Source: Pseudomonas iridis (lineage in GTDB: Bacteria > Pseudomonadota > Gammaproteobacteria > Pseudomonadales > Pseudomonadaceae). Taken from it: a stretch of DNA of 64,000 nucleotides. Of this stretch, positions 51,762 through 61,669 are shown piece by piece. Made by a program: the position numbers and the translations under genes. The notes below the pieces were generated by a model, which made no database searches, was not told where the DNA came from, and saw only the letters and a list, made by a program, of their open reading frames with translations. The DNA lies in the NCBI RefSeq assembly GCF_017980685.1, contig NZ_JACXXO010000003.1:186001-250000 (forward strand). Direction: 5' to 3'. The stretch's first letter is position 1; every line of letters begins with the position of its first letter.

Positions 51762-53966
51762 ATGTCCGCTCCTGCCCGACTACGCGTTCCTTTTCGTCCG
51801 ACGCTTCTTGCCCTGCTCTGCTCCCTGACCGTTACCGCCCACGCTGCTGAAGAAGACAACAAAGCGCTGGTGCTGGACAACGTCAATATCAACGCTAAAG
51901 CGCCAGCGCCAAACGCCCTGCCCCCGGTCTATTCCGGTGGTCAGGTCGCACGCGGGGGCCAGCTCGGCGTGTTGGGCAATCAGGACATGATGGACGTGCC
52001 GTTCAGCGCCGCGTCCTACACCGAACAACTGATTCAGGATCAGCAAGCCGAAAACGTCGCCGACGTGCTGCTCAACGATTCGTCAGTGCGTCAGGCTTCG
52101 GGGTTTTCCAACCAGTCGCAGGTGTTCATGATCCGTGGCCTGCCGCTCAACGGCGACGACATTTCCTATAACGGCCTGTATGGCGTGTTGCCGCGGCAGA
52201 TCATTTCCACCGACGCCCTGGAGCGCGTGGAAGTGTTCAAAGGCCCCAACGCTTTTATCAACGGCGTGACCCCGACCGGCTCCGGCATCGGCGGCGGCGT
52301 CAACCTGCAGCCAAAACGCGCCGGCGACGTGCCGCTGCGCCGCTACACCACAGACATCAACAGCGAAGGCCGCATCGGTCATCACTTCGACATTGGCCAA
52401 CGCTTCGGTGAAGACAACCGCTTCGGCGCGCGCATCAACCTGTCCCAGCGCGAAGGCGACACTGGTATCGATCACGAAAACCAGCGCTCGAAACTGTTCG
52501 CCATCGGCCTCGACTATCGCGGCGATGCGCTACGAATTTCCGGCGACTTCGCCTATCAGAAGGAGCGCGTCAACGGTGGCCGCAGCTCGGTCAACCTCGG
52601 CACTGCCACGCACATCCCGGACGCGCGATCGGCCGACACCAACTACGCGCCGAAATGGGGCTACACCGACATCGAAGACACCTTCGGCATGCTCCGCGCC
52701 GAGTACGACCTCAACGACAACTGGACTGCCTATGCCGCTGGCGGCGCCAAACACACCCGTGAAGTCGGGCGCTACAACTCGACCACGCTGGTGGGCAACT
52801 CTGGCGCATCTTTCACCACCGGCTCTTTCATTCCTCACGACGAAGACAACACCAGCGTCATGGCGGGCCTCAACGGCAAATTCAATACCGGCCCGGTCAG
52901 CCACAAGCTCAACTTCGGCCTGACCGGCATCTGGACCGAACAGCGCAGCGCCTACGATTTTGACCTGACCCAATACGCCAACAGCATCTACCACCCGGTG
53001 CAGACGCCCGCGCCGGTCGGCAACTTTTCCGGCGGTGACCTGAATGATCCGGGCATCGTCGGCAAAACTTTCAACCGTAGTCTGGCGATTTCCGACACCC
53101 TCGGTTTCTTCGATGATCGCCTGCTGGTGACTGCCGGCCTGCGCCGCCAGCAACTCGTAGTGCAAGGTTATGGTTACGCCAGTTACGGCAGCGGCCCGCG
53201 TTCGTCGAGCTACGACGAATCGATCACCACGCCGGTCTACGGCATCGTGTTCAAACCGTGGGACCACGTGTCGTTCTACGCCAACCACATCGAAGGTCTG
53301 GCTCAAGGCCCGACCTCGCCGACCAGCTCCGGCGGGTTCCGCGTGACCAACGGCAACGAAGTCTATGCACCGGCACGCTCCAAGCAGACCGAGGCCGGGG
53401 TGAAGATCGACATGGGCACCTACGGCGCGAGCCTGGGGGTTTATCGCATCGAGCAGCCGAGCGACGGCTACTGTGAAATCGACAGCGCCACCACATGCAC
53501 CTACGTGCGTGAAGGCGAGCAGGTCAACAAAGGCGTAGAAATGAACGTGTTCGGCGAGCCGATCCAAGGCCTGCGCCTGATCAGCGGCCTGACCCTGATG
53601 GATACCGAACTGAAAAACACCCTTAACGGCGCCAATGACGGCAACCGTGCCATTGGCGTGCCGACCTTCCAGTTCAACGCCGGCGCCGATTGGGACGTAC
53701 CCGGCCTGCAAGGCGTGGCGCTGAACGCGCGGATGCTGCGCACCGGCGGCCAATACGCCGACGCGGCCAACAACCTCAGCCTGCCGACCTGGAACCGCTT
53801 TGACGCGGGTGCGCGTTATGCCTTCAAGGTCTCGGAGAAAGACGTGACGGTGCGTCTGGGGGTGGAGAACCTGGCCAACAAGAAGTACTGGGAATCGGCG
53901 CAGGGTGGTTATCTGACGCAAGGTGAGCCGCGCGTGGCGAAGTTGTCGGGCACGATTGATTTCTAA
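51762..53966 (+). CDS. TonB-dependent siderophore receptor
   Basis: A 734-residue outer-membrane receptor. The signal peptide ends at AHAA (residue 29). The plug domain runs to about residue 185 (AENVADVLLNDSSVRQASGF, QVFMIRGLPLNGDDISYNGL, ALERVEVFKGPNAFINGV), followed by a 22-strand barrel ending GEPRVAKLSGTIDF with the terminal Phe needed for assembly. It belongs to the siderophore class; the ligand is unknown. No FecR-type signalling extension is present. A weak Fur-like match (12 of 19) lies at 51666-51684. No siderophore biosynthesis genes are nearby. Confidence 0.92.
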   Translation: MSAPARLRVPFRPTLLALLCSLTVTAHAAEEDNKALVLDNVNINAKAPAPNALPPVYSGGQVARGGQLGVLGNQDMMDVPFSAASYTEQLIQDQQAENVADVLLNDSSVRQASGFSNQSQVFMIRGLPLNGDDISYNGLYGVLPRQIISTDALERVEVFKGPNAFINGVTPTGSGIGGGVNLQPKRAGDVPLRRYTTDINSEGRIGHHFDIGQRFGEDNRFGARINLSQREGDTGIDHENQRSKLFAIGLDYRGDALRISGDFAYQKERVNGGRSSVNLGTATHIPDARSADTNYAPKWGYTDIEDTFGMLRAEYDLNDNWTAYAAGGAKHTREVGRYNSTTLVGNSGASFTTGSFIPHDEDNTSVMAGLNGKFNTGPVSHKLNFGLTGIWTEQRSAYDFDLTQYANSIYHPVQTPAPVGNFSGGDLNDPGIVGKTFNRSLAISDTLGFFDDRLLVTAGLRRQQLVVQGYGYASYGSGPRSSSYDESITTPVYGIVFKPWDHVSFYANHIEGLAQGPTSPTSSGGFRVTNGNEVYAPARSKQTEAGVKIDMGTYGASLGVYRIEQPSDGYCEIDSATTCTYVREGEQVNKGVEMNVFGEPIQGLRLISGLTLMDTELKNTLNGANDGNRAIGVPTFQFNAGADWDVPGLQGVALNARMLRTGGQYADAANNLSLPTWNRFDAGARYAFKVSEKDVTVRLGVENLANKKYWESAQGGYLTQGEPRVAKLSGTIDF

Positions 53967-53976
53967 GGCCTGAAAA

Positions 53977-54160
53977 GCCCCTCACCCTAACCCTCTCCCG
54001 GAGGGAGAGGGGACTGACCGGGGGATGCTGAAGAGATACACCGACGTGAACATGCTGTACTGAATCCACAATCGACTCGATTTCTCAGGTCGACGGATCG
54101 CTCAAGACCGCTCGGTCGGCCCCCTCTCCCTCTGGGAGAGGGCTGGGGTGAGGGGCTGGA
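53977..54160. repeat. MITE-like intergenic repeat, copy 5 of 5
   Basis: Arms CCCCTCACCCTAACCCTCTC and GAGAGGGCTGGGGTGAGGGG enclose about 130 bp, with inner similarity to copy 3 (ACACCGAC..., CTCGGTCGGC). Confidence 0.85.
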
Positions 54161-54194
54161 TTCCCGTCACACCATTACACGTCAGTCGAACCCC

Positions 54195-54232
54195 AAAAAG
54201 GCCCCGCAACTTCAACGCTGCGGGGCCTTTTT
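54195..54232. terminator. Terminator before the FAD monooxygenase gene
   Basis: AAAAAGGCCCCGCA pairs with TGCGGGGCCTTTTT around a 10-nt loop; probably ends the receptor transcript. Confidence 0.85.
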
Positions 54233-54305
54233 CCGTCTGGCCGACAAACTGGCCACCCTCTCCTTCTGATCCATACTTGCTCCACAGCAAAAGGAGCACG
54301 CACCC

Positions 54306-55841
54306 ATGAACCGCAGCGACGTCCTGATCATCGGCGCCGGCCCCACCGGGCTGGTGCTGGCCCTGTGGCTGAGCAAATTCGGCGTGCAGGTGCGCATCAT
54401 CGACAAGACTGCCGGCCCCGGCACCACTTCCCGGGCGCTGGCGGTGCAGGCGCGAACGCTGGAGCTGTATCGGCAACTGGACCTGGCAGAGACCATCGTG
54501 CGCAACGGTCATCAGGTGGCGGCGGCAAACTTCTGGGTCAATGGCAAACCGGTCGCGCAGTTGCCGCTCAACCGTATCGGCGAGGGCCTGACGCCCTACT
54601 CGTTCGTCGAAATATTCCCGCAGGACCAACATGAACAGCTGTTGATCGAGCGTCTCGAAGATTATGGCGTGCGCGTCGAGCGCGAAACCACGCTGGAAAG
54701 TTTCGAGGAAACCAGCGACGGCGTCACCGCCCATTTGCGCCTGCCCGATGGCGAGCAGGAAATCTGCCAGGCCTGCTATCTGGCAGGTGCAGACGGGGCG
54801 CGGTCGGTGGTGCGCAAAAACCTCGACGCCGGTTTTCCCGGTGGCACTTATCAGCAGATTTTCTATGTGGCGGATGTCCAGGCCAGCGGCCCGGCGCTCA
54901 ACGGCGAGTTGCATCTGGATCTGGACGAAGCCGACTTTCTCGCGGTGTTTCCACTGGCCGGCAAAGGCCGCGCGCGATTGATCGGCACCGTGCGTGACGA
55001 ACGTGCGGAGCGTGCCGAAACGCTGGAGTTTTCTGATGTCAGCAGCCGCGCCATCGAACACCTGAAAGTGCACATCGAGGACGTCCACTGGTTTTCCACC
55101 TACCGCGTGCACCACCGCGTGGCCGAGCATTTTCGCGGCGGGAGGGCGTTTCTGCTCGGCGACGCGGCCCATGTGCACAGCCCGGCGGGCGGGCAGGGCA
55201 TGAACACCGGCATCGGCGATGCAATCAATCTGGCGTGGAAACTCGCTGCAGTCCTCAGCGGCGGTGCCGAGGCGAAACTGCTCGACAGCTACGAAACCGA
55301 ACGCATCGCCTTCGCCCGGCGGCTGGTCTCCACCACCGACAAAGTGTTCAGTTTTGTCACGGCCGAGGGGCGCATGGCCGATCTGTTGCGCACGCGGCTG
55401 GCACCGTTTCTGATTCCCAGGATGGCGTCGTTCGAGGCGAGTCGCGAATTCCTTTTTCGCACGGTCTCACAAGTCACCCTCAACTATCGTGGCATGCCGC
55501 TCAGTCAAGGCACGGCCGGCCACGTCCACGGTGGCGATCGCTTGCCGTGGGCACATGACGGTGAGGGAGATAATTACGAACCGCTGAGGCAGCCGTGCTG
55601 GCAGGTGCATGTGTATGGCGACACCAGCGACGAAATGCTCGCCTGGTGCCTTGAACATCATTTGCCGCTGCACGTGTTCGACTGGCGACCGGCGTTTGAA
55701 ACGGCAGGATTGGCGCGCAACGGTTTTTACCTGTTGCGCCCGGACACCTACGTGGCGATTGCCGATAGCAGCGCCGATCCGAAGGTGATTGAGCGCTACT
55801 TCCGCGACCAAGGGATCCGGCCATTTTTCGCCTGCCCCTGA
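54306..55841 (+). CDS. FAD-dependent aromatic monooxygenase (PheA/TfdB type)
   Basis: A 511-residue class A flavoprotein hydroxylase. The N-terminal FAD motif is IIGAGPTGLVLA (Gly10, Gly12, Gly15). The DG motif is LAGADGARSVVRK near residue 165 and the GD motif is FLLGDAAHVHSPAGGQGMN near residues 285-303. A thioredoxin-like C-terminal domain follows (residues 400-511), typical of phenol-hydroxylase-like members. It uses NAD(P)H and O2 to hydroxylate an aromatic or polyketide-like substrate, not identified here. The start follows AAGGAG. Monocistronic. Confidence 0.88.
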   Translation: MNRSDVLIIGAGPTGLVLALWLSKFGVQVRIIDKTAGPGTTSRALAVQARTLELYRQLDLAETIVRNGHQVAAANFWVNGKPVAQLPLNRIGEGLTPYSFVEIFPQDQHEQLLIERLEDYGVRVERETTLESFEETSDGVTAHLRLPDGEQEICQACYLAGADGARSVVRKNLDAGFPGGTYQQIFYVADVQASGPALNGELHLDLDEADFLAVFPLAGKGRARLIGTVRDERAERAETLEFSDVSSRAIEHLKVHIEDVHWFSTYRVHHRVAEHFRGGRAFLLGDAAHVHSPAGGQGMNTGIGDAINLAWKLAAVLSGGAEAKLLDSYETERIAFARRLVSTTDKVFSFVTAEGRMADLLRTRLAPFLIPRMASFEASREFLFRTVSQVTLNYRGMPLSQGTAGHVHGGDRLPWAHDGEGDNYEPLRQPCWQVHVYGDTSDEMLAWCLEHHLPLHVFDWRPAFETAGLARNGFYLLRPDTYVAIADSSADPKVIERYFRDQGIRPFFACP

Positions 55842-55860
55842 CCCACGAACACCACAGAAA

Positions 55861-55957
55861 CCTGTGGGAGCTGGCTTGCCAGCGATGAGGTCAGCACAGC
55901 CAAAATCAACCTCGACTGAACCACCGCTATCGCTGGCAAGCCAGCTCCCACAGGGTT
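55861..55957. repeat. REPIN (inverted REP pair)
   Basis: CCTGTGGGAGCTGGCTTGCC and GGCAAGCCAGCTCCCACAGG about 55 bp apart, between the convergent monooxygenase and hemB genes. Confidence 0.9.
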
Positions 55958-55969
55958 TTGCGGTGCGGG

Positions 55970-56944
55970 TTAGATCCCGGCCAGCGCCAGATCCATCGCG
56001 AAATACGTGAGGATCAGATCCGCCCCCGCACGCTTGATCGCGCCCAGGCTCTCGCGCACCACGCGATCCTCATCAATCGCGCCGGCCTGCGCGCCGAACT
56101 TGATCATCGCGTACTCGCCGCTGACCTGATACGCCGCCAGCGGCAGGTTCGACGCTTCGCGGATATCGCGGATGATGTCCAGGTACGCACCGGCCGGTTT
56201 GACCATCAGCGCATCGGCACCTTCCTGCTCGTCGAGCAGCGATTCGCGCAGGGCTTCGCGGCGGTTCATCGGGTTCATCTGATAGCTTTTGCGGTCGCCC
56301 TTCAACGCGCTGCCACCGGCCTCGCGGAACGGGCCGTACAGCGCCGAGGCGAATTTGGTCGAATAGGCCATGATCGGAATCTGGGTGAAGCCGGCCGCAT
56401 CCAGTGCCTGACGAATCGCCCGCACCTGACCGTCCATCGCCGCCGACGGCGCAATCACATCAGCACCGGCACGGGCAGCAGCAACGGCCTGTTTGCCGAG
56501 GTTGATGAGGGTCTGATCGTTGTCGACTTCATGGTTGTGCATCACGCCGCAGTGGCCGTGATCGGTGTATTCGCAGAAACAGGTGTCGGACATCACGATC
56601 ATTTCCGGCACGGCGTCCTTGGCGATGCGCGACATGCGCGAGACCAGGCCCTCTTCGCGCCAGGTGTCGCTGCCGTTGCTGTCCAGATGATGGGACACAC
56701 CAAAGGTCATCACCGACTTGATGCCGGCGCGGGCATAGCGCTCGATTTCGCTGGCCAGTTTGCGCTCGGGAATACGCATCACACCGGGCATGCTCTTGAT
56801 CGGCACGAAGTCATCGATCTCTTCCTCGACGAAAATCGGCAGCACCAGATCATTCAGGCTGAACTCGGTTTCCTGGAACAGACTGCGCAGGCTCGCATTG
56901 CGGCGCAGACGGCGGGGACGTGCTTCGGGGAACTGACTGGACAT
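55970..56944 (-). CDS. hemB: Delta-aminolevulinic acid dehydratase, zinc-type
   Basis: A 324-residue porphobilinogen synthase that condenses two 5-aminolevulinate molecules in heme, cobalamin and siroheme synthesis. The Schiff-base lysines are in [14 protein letters not shown] and [11 protein letters not shown]. The metal-site segment is [14 protein letters not shown] with Cys122, Cys124 and Cys132, the catalytic-zinc type. The well-studied P. aeruginosa HemB has an aspartate-rich Mg-type site there, so this may be a second, zinc-type paralogue. It is monocistronic between REPINs. Confidence 0.93.
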   Translation of the reverse strand: MSSQFPEARPRRLRRNASLRSLFQETEFSLNDLVLPIFVEEEIDDFVPIKSMPGVMRIPERKLASEIERYARAGIKSVMTFGVSHHLDSNGSDTWREEGLVSRMSRIAKDAVPEMIVMSDTCFCEYTDHGHCGVMHNHEVDNDQTLINLGKQAVAAARAGADVIAPSAAMDGQVRAIRQALDAAGFTQIPIMAYSTKFASALYGPFREAGGSALKGDRKSYQMNPMNRREALRESLLDEQEGADALMVKPAGAYLDIIRDIREASNLPLAAYQVSGEYAMIKFGAQAGAIDEDRVVRESLGAIKRAGADLILTYFAMDLALAGI

Positions 56945-57079
56945 GGGGCTTTCCTGAAAACGGAAGATGAGACGAAAGTCGTAGGGGGCGAAGCTTATGC
57001 CTTGCAGGCGTTGGCGTACAAACCTGGATCAATCAAGACAGCATTACTGAGTGCGTAATAATCTTTCAGGCACCCTGAA

Positions 57080-57174
57080 ACCCTGTGGGAGCTGGCTTGC
57101 CAGCGATGACGGCGGCAGGGTCGACATGAATGTTGCCATTTCCACCGCTATCGCTGGCAAGCCCCACAGGGTTG
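57080..57174. repeat. REPIN with a deletion in one arm
   Basis: The left arm CCTGTGGGAGCTGGCTTGCC is intact. The right arm reads GGCAAGCCCCACAGGG, lacking the AGCTC of other copies, so the palindrome is shortened. Confidence 0.85.
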
Positions 57175-57182
57175 TGTGTCAA

Positions 57183-57881
57183 TCAGGAAGGGATCGTTAA
57201 ACCACGGATTACCGCAGGCCGTGCCAGAAAACGCTCCAGCACCCGGGTGACATTCGGGAAGTTGCTGATGCCCACCAAGTCACCGGCCTCATAAAAGCCA
57301 ATCAAATTACGCACCCACGGAAATGTCGCGATATCGGCAATGGTGTAACGCTCGCCCATGATCCAGTCGCGACCTTCCAGCCGACCGTCGAGCACCTTGA
57401 GCAGACGTTTGCTCTCTTCGACGTAACGATCACGCGGGCGTTTGTCCTCGTAATCCTTGCCGGCGAACTTGTTGAAAAAACCGAGCTGGCCAAACATCGG
57501 GCCGATGCCGCCCATCTGGAACATCAGCCACTGCAGGGTTTCATAGCGCAAGGTGCCCTCCTGCGCGAGCAACTGGCCGCTCTTGTCGGCGAGGTAAATC
57601 AGGATCGCGCCAGACTCGAACAACGGCAGCGGCTGATCTTCGGGGCCGTGGGGATCAAGAATCGCCGGGATCTTGTTGTTCGGGTTCAGCGAGAGGAACT
57701 CCGGGGACAACTGATCATTGGTGTCGAAACCCACGCGGTGCGGCTCGTACGGCAGGCCGATCTCTTCAAGCATGATCGACACCTTGACGCCATTGGGTGT
57801 CGGCAAGGAATAGAGCTGAATCCAGTCAGGGTACTGCGCCGGCCATTTCTGGGTGATCGGGAACGCGGACAGATCGGTCAT
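57183..57881 (-). CDS. Glutathione S-transferase, nu class (YghU/YfcG-like)
   Basis: A 232-residue GST starting MTDLSAFPITQKWPAQYPDW. The N-terminal thioredoxin fold has LYSLPTPNGVKVSIMLEEIG, with the Thr-Pro-Asn motif of nu-class enzymes, and NPNNKIPAILDPHGPEDQPL, then LFESGAILIYLA. Nu-class members bind two glutathiones and reduce disulfide bonds or organic peroxides. The helical domain contains QLGFFNKFAGKDYEDKR. The start at 57881 was preferred; ATG 57890 is an alternative. Confidence 0.88.
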   Translation of the reverse strand: MTDLSAFPITQKWPAQYPDWIQLYSLPTPNGVKVSIMLEEIGLPYEPHRVGFDTNDQLSPEFLSLNPNNKIPAILDPHGPEDQPLPLFESGAILIYLADKSGQLLAQEGTLRYETLQWLMFQMGGIGPMFGQLGFFNKFAGKDYEDKRPRDRYVEESKRLLKVLDGRLEGRDWIMGERYTIADIATFPWVRNLIGFYEAGDLVGISNFPNVTRVLERFLARPAVIRGLTIPS

Positions 57882-58224
57882 GGGAAGCATCCAGTCACAA
57901 ATTAAAGCCCGATCATAATGTAGGCGCTGCCGCAGGCTGCGATCTTTTGAGTTTGAGCGTTTCAACAGGATCGAAAGATCGCAGCCTTCGGCAACGCCTA
58001 CAGGAACCGTAACATTCAGTGATTATTCTCTGCCAATGCTGTGAGTGCTTGCCATTAGAGTGCCGCGCACGCTTGCGAATCGAACCAAAGGGCCTCGGAG
58101 GACTCTGAGCTATGCCCTTGTTGCAGAGGAAGCGCTTCATGACATGGAAAACACCCGGTGCTGGGAGCCTGCGGTGTAAAGGTTTGTCAGCCTTAACCGA
58201 ACACGCTGAAGACCTTTTTATTTC
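57882..58224. other. Intergenic region with a GATCGCAG-type inverted repeat
   Basis: TAGGCGCTGCCGCAGGCTGC and GATCGCAGCCTTCGGCAACG form an inverted pair at about 57917-58006. The remaining 200 bp before the phosphatase-fold gene show no gene, tRNA or convincing promoter by eye. Confidence 0.6.
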
Positions 58225-58899
58225 ATGTCGAATTTGATGAGTTTCGCCAAACGCTTCAAACATCGCGCCTACGTTGCCCTGCCCTCCCTGTTGGCGGTCA
58301 GCGCGTTGTTCCTGTCGCTGGAATCCAGCGAAAGCCGTGCACAACCGGTGGACGGCACCCAGACCCTGGTGTTCCTGCGCCACGCCGAAAAGCCTGAAGG
58401 TGGCCTCGGCCAGCTCAATTGCCAGGGCTTGAACCGCGCCATTGACCTGTCGACGTTGCTGCCGGAGAAATTCGGCGCTGCCGACTACGTGTTCGCCGCC
58501 AATCCGACGCGCAACGTCGAGGAAGGCGAGCTGGACAACTCCTACAGCTATATTCGCCCGCTGATGACCATCAGCCCCGCCGCCATCAAGCTCGGCCTGC
58601 CCGTGAACATCGAATTTTCGGCCAATGACACCAGCGATCTGGCGCGCGAACTGCTGGAGGACAAGTATCACAACTCCACCATCTACACCGCGTGGTCCCA
58701 CGGCTATTTGCCGGAACTGATCAACAAAGTCGCGGGCAACGCGGTCGGTGAAAAACAGAACATTACCGATGACTGGGCGGGCAGCGACTTTGATTCGCTG
58801 TATGTGCTGACCCTGACCTGGCACAACGGCAAGGCCAGTTTGCAGAGCCACAGCTACAAGCAAGGGCTGGATAACGGCAAGGCCACCTGCCCGACTTGA
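58225..58899 (+). CDS. Exported histidine-phosphatase-fold protein
   Basis: A 224-residue protein. An N-terminal hydrophobic segment (ALPSLLAVSALFLSLES, about residues 18-34) serves as signal or anchor. The catalytic RHG-type motif appears as VFLRHAEKPEGG (Arg-His-Ala near residue 53), and the second histidine may be His in WSHGYLPEL. This suggests a periplasmic histidine phosphatase superfamily member with unknown substrate. It is followed by a tandem repeat that seems to include a copy of its own 3' end (GACTTGAGTCTTC). Confidence 0.75.
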   Translation: MSNLMSFAKRFKHRAYVALPSLLAVSALFLSLESSESRAQPVDGTQTLVFLRHAEKPEGGLGQLNCQGLNRAIDLSTLLPEKFGAADYVFAANPTRNVEEGELDNSYSYIRPLMTISPAAIKLGLPVNIEFSANDTSDLARELLEDKYHNSTIYTAWSHGYLPELINKVAGNAVGEKQNITDDWAGSDFDSLYVLTLTWHNGKASLQSHSYKQGLDNGKATCPT

Positions 58900-59245
58900 G
58901 TCTTCGGGTGCCTGTTCGGGCCTCATCGCTGGCGAGCCAGCTCCCACAGGTTTTGAATGCACAATGAATGCTGTGGAAGGCTGGATGATGGCTGGGACAC
59001 TTGTCTGACTTGAGTCTTCTACTGTCAGTGATGGCCTCATCGCTGGCAAGCCAGCTCCCACAGGTTTTGAATGCACAACGAATGCTGTGGAAGACTGGAT
59101 GATGGCTGGGACAGTTGTCTGACTTGAGTCTTCTACTCTCGGTGATGGCCTCATCGCTGGCGAGCCGGACTCCCGCAGGTTTGGAGTGATGCGCATATTT
59201 GCGCTGACCCCACAACACTGTGGGAGCTGGCTTGCCAGCGATGAG
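58894..59245. repeat. 114-bp tandem repeat array carrying REP units
   Basis: Units starting CCTCATCGCTGGC occur at 58921, 59035 and 59149, exactly 114 bp apart; the third is partial and an inverted REP (TGTGGGAGCTGGCTTGCCAG) closes the array near 59220-59240. Each full unit contains GACTTGAGTCTTCTACT, which resembles the end of the upstream gene at 58890-58906. No gene is present in the 362 bp before mnmH. Confidence 0.9.
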
Positions 59246-59261
59246 GCCGGCAAACACGCCA

Positions 59262-60365
59262 TCAGGCTTTCTGATTCACCCGCTCGCGCAGATACTCGAT
59301 AACCGCCCCACGCTCCCCGGCAAACTCGATACGCCCGCCCTTTTTCTCGCGCTGGAACACATACATCGGGTCGTAATACTCACGCAGCAACCCTTCGATC
59401 CAGCCGCGATGCAGATCCACCACACCACTGCGAGCCTGCTCTGACAGCGCCGCTTCCATCAAATCGAACAGCCGCCGATGGCGTTCGCCACCCAGGCGTT
59501 TCTGCACGTTGTTCAGGCTCTCAAGCAGCCGCTCTGCGAACAGCGCAAAACCTTCCTCGCCATGCACCGATGCAAACTCGGCAGACAGATCGACCACGTA
59601 ATCACGCAGAATCCGCTCCACGCGATCCTCGAAACTGTCTTCCAGCCAGACCATCGGGTACTGCTGCATGCCCTGATACATCGCCAGCGGCAAGGCGCAA
59701 CTGCCGACCACCCGACTCTCGTCCTCCAGCACAAACTGCTCGATACCGGCATCACGCTTCTTGAGGATGTCGATGGCCAAGCGGTTCTCGAAATCGATGT
59801 TCGACGGCTGCGCGGTGGCGCGTTTACCGAAACTGGAGCCGCGGTGATTGGCGTGCCCTTCCAGATCCAGGCCATTACGCAATTGCACCAGCACTTCGGT
59901 CTTGCCGGTGCCGGTCATGCCGCCCAGCAAAACGAAATCACACTGCGCGATGGCTTGTTCAGTGGTGTCGATAAGGAAGCTGCGCATCGCCTTGTAACCG
60001 CCGCCAACGCGAGGATAGTCAATGCCGGCCTCGTCACGCAGCCATTGTTGGGTGATCTGCGAACGCAAACCGCCGCGAAAGCAATAGAGGTAACCGTCGG
60101 GATGGGCCCGGGCGAAATCCGCCCAGGCCTGAATGCGCTCGGCCTTCACCGCACCGGACACCATTTGATGGCCCAACTCGATGGCGGCCTGCTGGCCGTG
60201 CTGCTTGTAACAGGTGCCGATTTTCTGCCGCTCGATGTCATTCATCAGCGGCAGATTGATCACGCCAGGGAACGCGCCTTTGTGAAACTCGACCGGCGCG
60301 CGGGCGTCCATCAGCGGCCGATCGTTGAGGAAAATATCGCGGTAATCGGTGCAGTCGCGGAGCAT
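59262..60365 (-). CDS. mnmH: tRNA 2-selenouridine synthase MnmH (SelU)
   Basis: A 367-residue enzyme that converts 2-thiouridine at tRNA wobble position 34 to 2-selenouridine through a geranylated intermediate, using selenophosphate. The N-terminal rhodanese domain has the catalytic Cys95 in YLYCFRGG, and the C-terminal domain has a P-loop GGMTGTGKT (148-156). The selD stop and this start overlap as TGATG, so the pair is translationally coupled. A TTG one codon earlier is a less likely start. Confidence 0.95.
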   Translation of the reverse strand: MLRDCTDYRDIFLNDRPLMDARAPVEFHKGAFPGVINLPLMNDIERQKIGTCYKQHGQQAAIELGHQMVSGAVKAERIQAWADFARAHPDGYLYCFRGGLRSQITQQWLRDEAGIDYPRVGGGYKAMRSFLIDTTEQAIAQCDFVLLGGMTGTGKTEVLVQLRNGLDLEGHANHRGSSFGKRATAQPSNIDFENRLAIDILKKRDAGIEQFVLEDESRVVGSCALPLAMYQGMQQYPMVWLEDSFEDRVERILRDYVVDLSAEFASVHGEEGFALFAERLLESLNNVQKRLGGERHRRLFDLMEAALSEQARSGVVDLHRGWIEGLLREYYDPMYVFQREKKGGRIEFAGERGAVIEYLRERVNQKA

Positions 60366-61399
60366 CAAATCACCTCGACTGCGTTCGTCTGTCGCTCGAC
60401 CAATTCGCCAATTGGCGCCAGGTTCAAGCCCAGTTCGGCGGCGACGGCGAGGAACTCGTCATTGCCTTCAGGCGTAACCGCGATCAACAGACCGCCGCTG
60501 GTTTGCGGGTCGCAGAGCACACGTTTGTGCAGCTCCTGCACACGGCCGACCTTGCTCGAATAACTGTCGAAGTTGCGCAACGTACCGCCGGGGACACAGC
60601 CCTGTTCGAGGTAATACTCGACGCTGTCCAGACGCGGCACTCGGTCGTAGGTAATGCGCGCCGTGAGCTGGCTGCCGTCGGCCATTTCCACCAGATGCCC
60701 GAGCAGGCCGAAACCGGTGACGTCGGTCATCGCCGTAACGCCAGCGAGTTTGCCGAAGCGGCTGCCGGGTTTGTTCAGCGTGCACATCCAGTCGCGAGCG
60801 ACTCCGACGTCGGCAGGACGCAACTTGCCTTTCTTTTCGGCCGTGGTGAGGATGCCGATGCCCAGCGGTTTGGTCAGGTACAGCAGGCAACCGGCGGTGG
60901 CGGTGTCGTTGCGTTTCATGTGGCGTTTTTCCACCAGACCGGTCACCGCGAGACCGAAAATCGGCTCTGGCGCATCAATCGAATGCCCGCCCGCCAACGG
61001 AATGCCTGCCGCGTCGCACACCGCACGCCCGCCACGGATCACTTCCCGTGCCACTTCCGGCGCCAGCACATTCACCGGCCAGCCGAGTATCGCAATCGCC
61101 ATCAACGGATCACCGCCCATCGCATAGATGTCGCTGATCGCGTTGGTCGCGGCAATGCGCCCGAAGTCGAACGGATCATCGACGATCGGCATGAAGAAGT
61201 CCGTGGTCGAAACTACACCGCGCTCGGCATCAATTTCATAGACCGCCGCGTCATCGCGCGAAGCGTTGCCGACCCACAGTTTCGGGTCAAGGTTCTGCGC
61301 GCCGCTGCCGGCCAGAATCACCTCCAGCACCTGCGGGGAAATCTTGCAGCCGCAACCGGCACCGTGACTGTATTGGGTGAGGCGAATCGGCTCGCTCAT
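60365..61399 (-). CDS. selD: Selenide, water dikinase (selenophosphate synthase)
   Basis: A 344-residue enzyme that makes selenophosphate from selenide and ATP. The active-site segment GAGCGCKI contains Cys16, Cys18 and Lys19, with Cys rather than selenocysteine. ATP-binding segments include [30 protein letters not shown] and [18 protein letters not shown]. It is the first gene of the selD-mnmH operon, so its product feeds at least the tRNA selenouridine route. No selA, selB or selC is in this window. Confidence 0.96.
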   Translation of the reverse strand: MSEPIRLTQYSHGAGCGCKISPQVLEVILAGSGAQNLDPKLWVGNASRDDAAVYEIDAERGVVSTTDFFMPIVDDPFDFGRIAATNAISDIYAMGGDPLMAIAILGWPVNVLAPEVAREVIRGGRAVCDAAGIPLAGGHSIDAPEPIFGLAVTGLVEKRHMKRNDTATAGCLLYLTKPLGIGILTTAEKKGKLRPADVGVARDWMCTLNKPGSRFGKLAGVTAMTDVTGFGLLGHLVEMADGSQLTARITYDRVPRLDSVEYYLEQGCVPGGTLRNFDSYSSKVGRVQELHKRVLCDPQTSGGLLIAVTPEGNDEFLAVAAELGLNLAPIGELVERQTNAVEVI

Positions 61400-61473
61400 G
61401 GGAAAGAGTCTCTGGCAGGGAATGGGGCGGATTCTAGCAGAGCGCGGCTGACAATTTTTCTGCTGACTGTCAG

Positions 61474-61562
61474 GGCGCCTTCGCGAGCAAGCTCGCTCCC
61501 ACCTCAGATCGCTATACCCTGCGCAGACCCAGTGTGGGAGCGAGCCTGCTCGCGAAGGCTAT
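61474..61562. repeat. REPIN of the GCGAGC type
   Basis: CTTCGCGAGCAAGCTCGCTC and its inverse GAGCGAGCCTGCTCGCGAAG are about 50 bp apart upstream of selD. A third REP subtype in this window. Confidence 0.85.
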
Positions 61563-61669
61563 TGAGCAGTCAATGAGCACTTCATTGCAAAGCGCAAAAA
61601 GTGTCCTGATGAAAAATCATCCGCCACTGCTCGACAGTTCCTACACCGATTTCACTGGTTACATGTTTG

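Noticed and set aside
58921..59187. Possible CRISPR array in the 114-bp repeats
   Set aside because: The units are long, contain REP palindromes and lack unique spacers; no cas genes are nearby.
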